From Lachnoclostridium phytofermentans (GTDB taxonomy: Bacteria; Bacillota; Clostridia; Lachnospirales; Lachnospiraceae): a stretch of 9,762 bases of DNA. A program made the translations under genes and the position numbers. Shown in pieces: positions 6,791 through 9,762 of the stretch (position 1 is its first letter; each line of letters begins with the position of its first letter). Location of the stretch: contig DPVV01000613.1 in assembly GCA_003526525.1 (NCBI GenBank), forward strand, positions 1,374-11,135, written 5' to 3'. The notes below the pieces were generated by a model. That model saw only the letters and a list, made by a program, of their open reading frames with translations. It was not told the DNA's origin and searched no databases.

Positions 6791-7630
6791 ATGCAGAAAA
6801 AAGAAAGAATCGCTATTTTTTTAATCGGTATTTTAATGCTTACTGTTTTCACTTTTACGGATCTGCAGATTAGCACGGCTCTTTATACAAAAAATCTTTT
6901 TGGCCGTGTATTTGAGGTAATAGGAGAGCTACCATTTGTGTTTCTAGCGTTGTTTGGAAGTATCCTGTTTTTTAGGTTTCGGAGTAGAAAAAACATTGCT
7001 GTTAATATTGTGTTGGCCATCTTATCTATTTTACTTAGTACACTCTTTTTGTTTATGGGTGGATTTATGACCTTGAATTATCTTCGTGATAATTTAGGAA
7101 GTGTACCTACTTTTGTCGCAGTACTGCTTGCGCTTGCACTTCTTTCGGGAACGGTTCTGCTTGCGATAAAAGTACCAAAAGAATATGCACATCGGGCTGT
7201 CACGTATTCTATTATAGCAGTTGTGTATTTCGTACTGGTAATTATCATTATGAATTCGCTTAAAGCTTCTTGGGGCCGCATGCGTTTGCGTGAAATGACG
7301 GTTCCTACCATGCAGTTCACACGGTGGTTTGTAATCACGAACCGCGGAGGCTTTGACAATATTTATGCATCCTTCCCGTCAGGACATTCCATGAATTCAG
7401 CGGCCATTATTCTTTTAACTTTATTGCCTTCCTTTGTACCGGTTTTATTTGGTAAGGAAAAGCTTATGAGAGGCATATGTTATACTTGGATCCTTTTAGT
7501 TGGAACTAGCCGTGTTGTAATGGGAGCTCATTTTGCTTCCGATGTTATTGTCGGAATTATGTTGTCGTTAGCAATATTTGAAATAACACGTGTTGTTGTC
7601 TGTAAGCTGAGACATGAAGAAAAGGTATAA
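6791..7630 (+). CDS. PAP2-superfamily membrane phosphatase
   Basis: This is an integral membrane phosphatase of the type-2 phosphatidic acid phosphatase superfamily; members dephosphorylate lipid phosphates such as undecaprenyl pyrophosphate or phosphatidate, or other phosphoesters. It has 279 residues from ATG 6791. An N-terminal helix (about 6-24) is followed by four hydrophobic stretches up to residue 157 and two or three after residue 200. All three active-site motifs are visible: KASWGRMR (Lys158 to Arg165, the KX6R part, with Leu instead of the usual Pro after it), PSGH (Pro196-His199) and SRVVMGAHFASD (Ser240, Arg241, His247, Asp251). The gene begins 56 bases after the carboxylesterase stop with no terminator between, so it is probably the last gene of the operon and ends at the 7695 terminator. 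Its link to glycoside metabolism is not obvious. Lipid-carrier recycling is a family-based guess. Confidence 0.88.
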   Translation: MQKKERIAIFLIGILMLTVFTFTDLQISTALYTKNLFGRVFEVIGELPFVFLALFGSILFFRFRSRKNIAVNIVLAILSILLSTLFLFMGGFMTLNYLRDNLGSVPTFVAVLLALALLSGTVLLAIKVPKEYAHRAVTYSIIAVVYFVLVIIIMNSLKASWGRMRLREMTVPTMQFTRWFVITNRGGFDNIYASFPSGHSMNSAAIILLTLLPSFVPVLFGKEKLMRGICYTWILLVGTSRVVMGAHFASDVIVGIMLSLAIFEITRVVVCKLRHEEKV

Positions 7631-7644
7631 TACAATTTCTCGCT

Positions 7645-7683
7645 GGTGCACAGTTACGAAATGAATATCTTTCACTGTGTACC
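7645..7683 (+). other. stem-loop in the 3' region of the PAP2 gene
   Basis: GGTGCACAGT (7645-7654) pairs with ACTGTGTACC (7674-7683), ten pairs with one G-U. An inner GAAA (7658-7661)/TTTC (7670-7673) stem is offset by a three-base bulge. It lies 11 bases before the terminator stem. It may stabilise the mRNA 3' end or be the body of a small RNA; see the findings. Confidence 0.55.
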
Positions 7684-7694
7684 ATGCGCAACTT

Positions 7695-7722
7695 AAGCGC
7701 CCTGCTTTCAGGGCGTTTTTTT
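7695..7722 (+). terminator. strong intrinsic terminator of the glycoside gene group
   Basis: CGCCCTG (7698-7704), loop CTTT, CAGGGCG (7709-7715) and seven T (7716-7722). The three bases ahead of the stem (AAG) can pair with the first Ts. It separates the PAP2 gene from pdxK. Confidence 0.92.
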
Positions 7723-7752
7723 GATTCATGACAAGGAATATTTGGTGATTTG

Positions 7753-7936
7753 CTACCTTAGCTCTACCTCACCGGGAATTTCCCCATATTTCATCAGGTG
7801 TGCGCTGTCAAGTAGCGCTCTACTCATATATTTACGCCAAAGAAAAAAAGTCGAAGCCCTCGGCATCCATTTCACCGGATGAAAAATTATAGGATATTTC
7901 CTCTTTTTTATGGGAAGAATCATAGGAAATCTGTTT
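7753..7936 (-). pseudogene. probable frameshifted C-terminal remnant of an unknown gene
   Basis: Between the PAP2 terminator and pdxK, two minus-strand frames read like successive parts of one protein. From 7936 down to a TAA at 7832-7834 the frame gives 34 residues ending SSGEMDAEGFDFFSLA. From about 7840 down to a TAG at 7753-7755 another frame gives RKYMSRALLDSAHLMK followed by YGEIPGEVELR. They overlap at the junction, and a change of one or two bases there (beside a run of seven T on the minus strand) would join them into one smooth sequence. A stop lies just upstream at 7937-7939, so the N-terminal part is missing. I do not recognise the family. The evidence is protein-like composition only; the alternative is chance reading frames in the pdxK upstream region. 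Confidence 0.4.
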
Positions 7937-7997
7937 TTATTTTTTTCACCGTAAAATGAAAACGCAATGTTAAGTTTTATTTTTTGGAGGGATTACC

Positions 7998-8804
7998 ATG
8001 TTTAAGGCACTTACAATAGCAGGTTCAGACACCAGCGGTGGCGCAGGGCTTCAGGCTGACCTGAAAACCTTTCAGGAGTATTCGGTATACGGGATGACGG
8101 CAGTTACAGTTATGGTTGCCCAAAACCCCAAGAATAACTGGTCACACGATATCTACCCCATTGGGCTGGATGCCATTGAAGCACAGATTGATACTGTGCT
8201 GGGCGGTATAGGCGTAAATGCCATGAAAACCGGCATGCTCCCCAGTGAACAGGTTATCCGTCTGGTTGCAAGAAAGCTAAGGGAATACGGCTGTAGCAAC
8301 ATTGTAATCGACCCGGTAATGGTCTGCAAGGGGACCGATGAGGTTGTGAACCCTGTGGCCGCCGATGCGATTAAGTCAGAGCTTTTGCCTCTTGCCACAG
8401 TAACAACCCCCAATATTTATGAAGCGGTACAGCTAAGCGGAATCAAACCCATTGACAGTATTGAAAAGGTCAAAGAGGCTGCAAAGATTATTCATGCCTT
8501 AGGCGCTAAAAATGTACTGATTAAGGGCGGTACAAAGCTGGGTACCGAAAACGCGGTTGACGTATTTTATGACGGTAGTGAATTTTTGCTACTTGAAACA
8601 CCGGTTATCAATACCACCTATACCCATGGTGCTGGATGCACAACGGCGGCTGCTATTACCGCTAACCTTGCAAAGGGACTTAGCCCCAAAGACGCGGTTT
8701 TAAATGCCAAAGAGTTTGTTACAGCCGCGATTCAAGATGGCTTTCGGCTGAATGAATATGTTGGTGCGGTGAACCATTCTGCATTTAGGGAAAGGGCTGA
8801 CTAA
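7998..8804 (+). CDS. pdxK: pyridoxine/hydroxymethylpyrimidine kinase
   Basis: This is a ribokinase-fold kinase that phosphorylates pyridoxal/pyridoxine/pyridoxamine (vitamin B6 salvage) and, in related enzymes, hydroxymethylpyrimidine for thiamine synthesis. It has 268 residues, close to the Bacillus PdxK length. The N-terminal ALTIAGSDTSGGAGLQADLK block, VYGMTAVTV, NAMKTGML, VIDPVMVCKG and TPNIYEA blocks are in the family order. The C-terminal anion-hole motif is HGAGCT with Cys at 214 rather than the Asp of classic ThiD (GTGD-type); Cys214 is the known feature of the Bacillus-type PdxK, which favours that assignment over ThiD. GGAGG (7986-7990) is spaced seven bases from the ATG. It stands alone between two terminators, so it is a single-gene unit. 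I could not find a clear promoter or a TPP-type riboswitch upstream. No thiamine genes are adjacent. Confidence 0.9.
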   Translation: MFKALTIAGSDTSGGAGLQADLKTFQEYSVYGMTAVTVMVAQNPKNNWSHDIYPIGLDAIEAQIDTVLGGIGVNAMKTGMLPSEQVIRLVARKLREYGCSNIVIDPVMVCKGTDEVVNPVAADAIKSELLPLATVTTPNIYEAVQLSGIKPIDSIEKVKEAAKIIHALGAKNVLIKGGTKLGTENAVDVFYDGSEFLLLETPVINTTYTHGAGCTTAAAITANLAKGLSPKDAVLNAKEFVTAAIQDGFRLNEYVGAVNHSAFRERAD

Positions 8805-8838
8805 CGGCTTGGATGTGTTCCATAAATAAAAGAAATAT

Positions 8839-8873
8839 AAAAAAGGGCGAAAGCGGCTGCTTTCGTCCTTTTT
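8839..8873 (+). terminator. intrinsic terminator after pdxK, probably bidirectional
   Basis: GGGCGAAAGC (8845-8854), loop GGCT, GCTTTCGTCC (8859-8868): ten pairs with one G-U. It is flanked by six A (8839-8844) and five T (8869-8873), which extend the stem and give a T-run on both strands. Confidence 0.9.
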
Positions 8874-8925
8874 GTGCAATGTGCAATTATACCGCATTTC
8901 CTTAGGTACCCGGTGGGTCCACGTT

Positions 8926-9090
8926 CTACTTTTCATTATAGTTAATTAATCTCAAAATTTCTTTCGCCTTATCGGTATGATTGGCACTCCTTTTATCTTC
9001 TATTTAACTCATCATAGAACAATACAGACCGCCAATAAACAGCATGGACGAAAGCTTTGTTATATGAGATAATACCTTAAAAAGTAAGTA
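8926..9090 (-). pseudogene. possible decayed reading frame, minus strand
   Basis: The 270 bases between the pdxK terminator and the regulator gene have no plus-strand gene. On the minus strand, one frame runs from 9090 to a TAG at 8926-8928 with a single internal TAA at 9004-9006. It reads ...ITKLSSMLFIGGLYCSMMS, stop, IEDKRSANHTDKAKEILRL and on to INYNEK. The first half is hydrophobic and the second half is hydrophilic and helix-like, as at the end of a membrane protein. No family is recognised, no start codon or ribosome site fits, and the stretch is short, so chance is a real alternative. Confidence 0.2.
9045..9073 (+). promoter_or_regulatory. candidate promoter of the WYL regulator gene
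   Basis: TGGACG (9045-9050, 4/6 to -35), a 17-bp spacer and GATAAT (9068-9073, 5/6 to -10) predict a start near 9080, about 60 bases before the ATG at 9141. The match was made by eye. Confidence 0.4.
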
Positions 9091-9109
9091 TTAATGTTCG
9101 ATAAGTATT
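9071..9109. promoter_or_regulatory. repeated TAAGTATT motifs, candidate operator
   Basis: TAAGTATT occurs exactly at 9085-9092 and 9102-9109 (17-bp period). AATACCTTA at 9071-9079 is its reverse complement with one extra base, making an inverted repeat with the first copy around AAAAG. The cluster overlaps the -10 and the expected transcription start of the regulator gene, a typical place for autoregulation. Confidence 0.35.
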
Positions 9110-9140
9110 GAAGTTGTCAATGAATTGGAGTGAAAAAGAG

Positions 9141-9762
9141 ATGAAGATAGATCGATTAATTGGTATCATTACTGTCCTACAAAATAATAAAAAAGTAACT
9201 GCACCTTACCTTGCTAAGAAGTTCGAAGTATCAAGGCGTACCATTAATCGAGATATCGAAGATATCTGTAAAGCAGGTATACCGATCGTTACAACGCAGG
9301 GTAATGAGGGTGGAATATCGATTATGGAAGGCTTTAAGTTAGATACTACGGTATTTACAACGGATGAATTGGAAGCTATTTTGGTTGGATTAAAATCATT
9401 TGATAGTGTCTCCACTCATTCTGCATCACATAAACTAATACACAAAATATCACCGAATAGACCTACTTTAATGTCTCTTGCGGACAGCGTATCCATTGAT
9501 TTATCTTCCCATTATAAAGATAGTTTAGCTCCTAAGATTGCACAATTAAGAGTGGCGATACAACAAAAAAGAGTTGTTATGTTTCACTATTATTACAATA
9601 AAGGAGAGAACGATAAAAGGATTGAACCTTATCAAATTGTTTTTCAATGGTCTTCTTGGTACATATTTGGATTTTGCTTAATGAAGCAAGAGTTTCGGTT
9701 ATATAAATTAAATCGATTATGGGATTTACAGACGACAGAGGAAGAATTTATTCCAAGAGAAA
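9141..9762 (+). CDS. YafY-like HTH/WYL-domain transcriptional regulator, 3' end outside window
   Basis: This is a DNA-binding regulator of the HTH_11 plus WYL type; WYL domains bind small ligands or nucleic acids and many members repress nearby genes. About 207 codons are visible of the roughly 300-320 usual for the family, and no stop occurs before the window edge. The N-terminal winged helix-turn-helix covers about residues 4-58: RLIGIITVLQNNKKVTAPYL, then VSRRTINRDIEDICKAGIPI, and a wing ending NEGGISI. A linker follows. The WYL domain begins near residue 135 (LRVAIQQKRVVMFHYYYNK) and shows the core SSWYIFGFC (the W-Y-I signature) and EFRLYKLNRL. The start at 9141 has GGAG (9127-9130) about ten bases upstream, slightly long; no better in-frame start exists. 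It is separated from pdxK by a terminator. Its targets are unknown: its own promoter and downstream genes beyond the window are the first candidates. Confidence 0.88.
   Translation, partial: MKIDRLIGIITVLQNNKKVTAPYLAKKFEVSRRTINRDIEDICKAGIPIVTTQGNEGGISIMEGFKLDTTVFTTDELEAILVGLKSFDSVSTHSASHKLIHKISPNRPTLMSLADSVSIDLSSHYKDSLAPKIAQLRVAIQQKRVVMFHYYYNKGENDKRIEPYQIVFQWSSWYIFGFCLMKQEFRLYKLNRLWDLQTTEEEFIPRE

Noticed and set aside
7724..7997. TPP or other vitamin riboswitch upstream of pdxK
   Set aside because: None of the conserved TPP riboswitch segments (CTGAGA, ACCTGA type) is present. Only short local hairpins (AGTAG/CTACT, CATCC/GGATG) are seen.
7998..8804. Classic ThiD (HMP-phosphate kinase) identity
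   Set aside because: The active-site motif is GAGCT with Cys214 and the flanking blocks match the Bacillus-type PdxK. No thiamine genes are adjacent.
8859..9055. 10-bp inverted repeat GCTTTCGTCC (8859-8868) / GGACGAAAGC (9046-9055) as ends of a mobile element
   Set aside because: One arm is part of the pdxK terminator, there is no target duplication and no transposase. CTTTCGCC at 8961 shows the motif recurs loosely. Coincidence is more likely.
1..9762. CRISPR array, tRNA, rRNA, insertion sequence or prophage
   Set aside because: No regularly spaced repeats, cloverleaf-like sequence, rRNA segment, transposase, integrase or phage gene was seen on either strand.

Overview
This 9.8 kb window looks like chromosomal DNA of a low-GC Gram-positive anaerobe, most likely a Clostridia/Lachnospiraceae-type plant-glycan user. 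The reasons are AT-rich intergenic DNA, strong GGAGG-type ribosome sites, stem-loop plus T-run terminators, a PdxK of the Bacillus/Clostridium type and a GH3 enzyme with a long C-terminal tail. This assignment is inference; no marker gene is present. All intact genes are on the plus strand.

Region 1 (1-7723) is a carbohydrate-related gene group. In order it holds the C-terminal part of a GPH-family sugar:cation symporter (cut by the left edge), an HSL-family (family IV) alpha/beta-hydrolase, a GH3 beta-glucosidase-type enzyme, a type-B carboxylesterase and a PAP2-type membrane phosphatase. It ends at a strong intrinsic terminator (7695-7722). The likely theme is uptake of glycosides by the symporter, removal of acyl groups by the two unrelated esterases, and removal of the glycosyl unit by the GH3 enzyme. 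The phosphatase has no obvious place in this scheme. Four of these genes share a recognisable sequence around their ribosome sites. The GH3 promoter region carries stacked palindromes, and the leader of the second esterase holds two perfect, interleaved 10-bp inverted repeats. These non-coding elements are the most unusual content of the window.

Region 2 (7724-8873) is a single-gene unit: pdxK (pyridoxine/hydroxymethylpyrimidine kinase, with the Cys214 active-site variant) and its own terminator. The 270 bp upstream of pdxK are not blank. On the minus strand they hold what reads as the frameshifted C-terminal remnant of a protein gene.

Region 3 (8874-9762) is a gene-poor stretch with another possible minus-strand remnant. 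It is followed by a candidate promoter with repeated TAAGTATT motifs, and then by the N-terminal two thirds of a YafY-like HTH/WYL regulator cut by the right edge.

Most genes are ordinary members of known families. I found no CRISPR array, tRNA, rRNA, insertion sequence or recognised riboswitch class. Of the candidate novelties, the 5107-5162 leader structure and the shared regulatory sequences of the esterase/glucosidase group deserve attention first.
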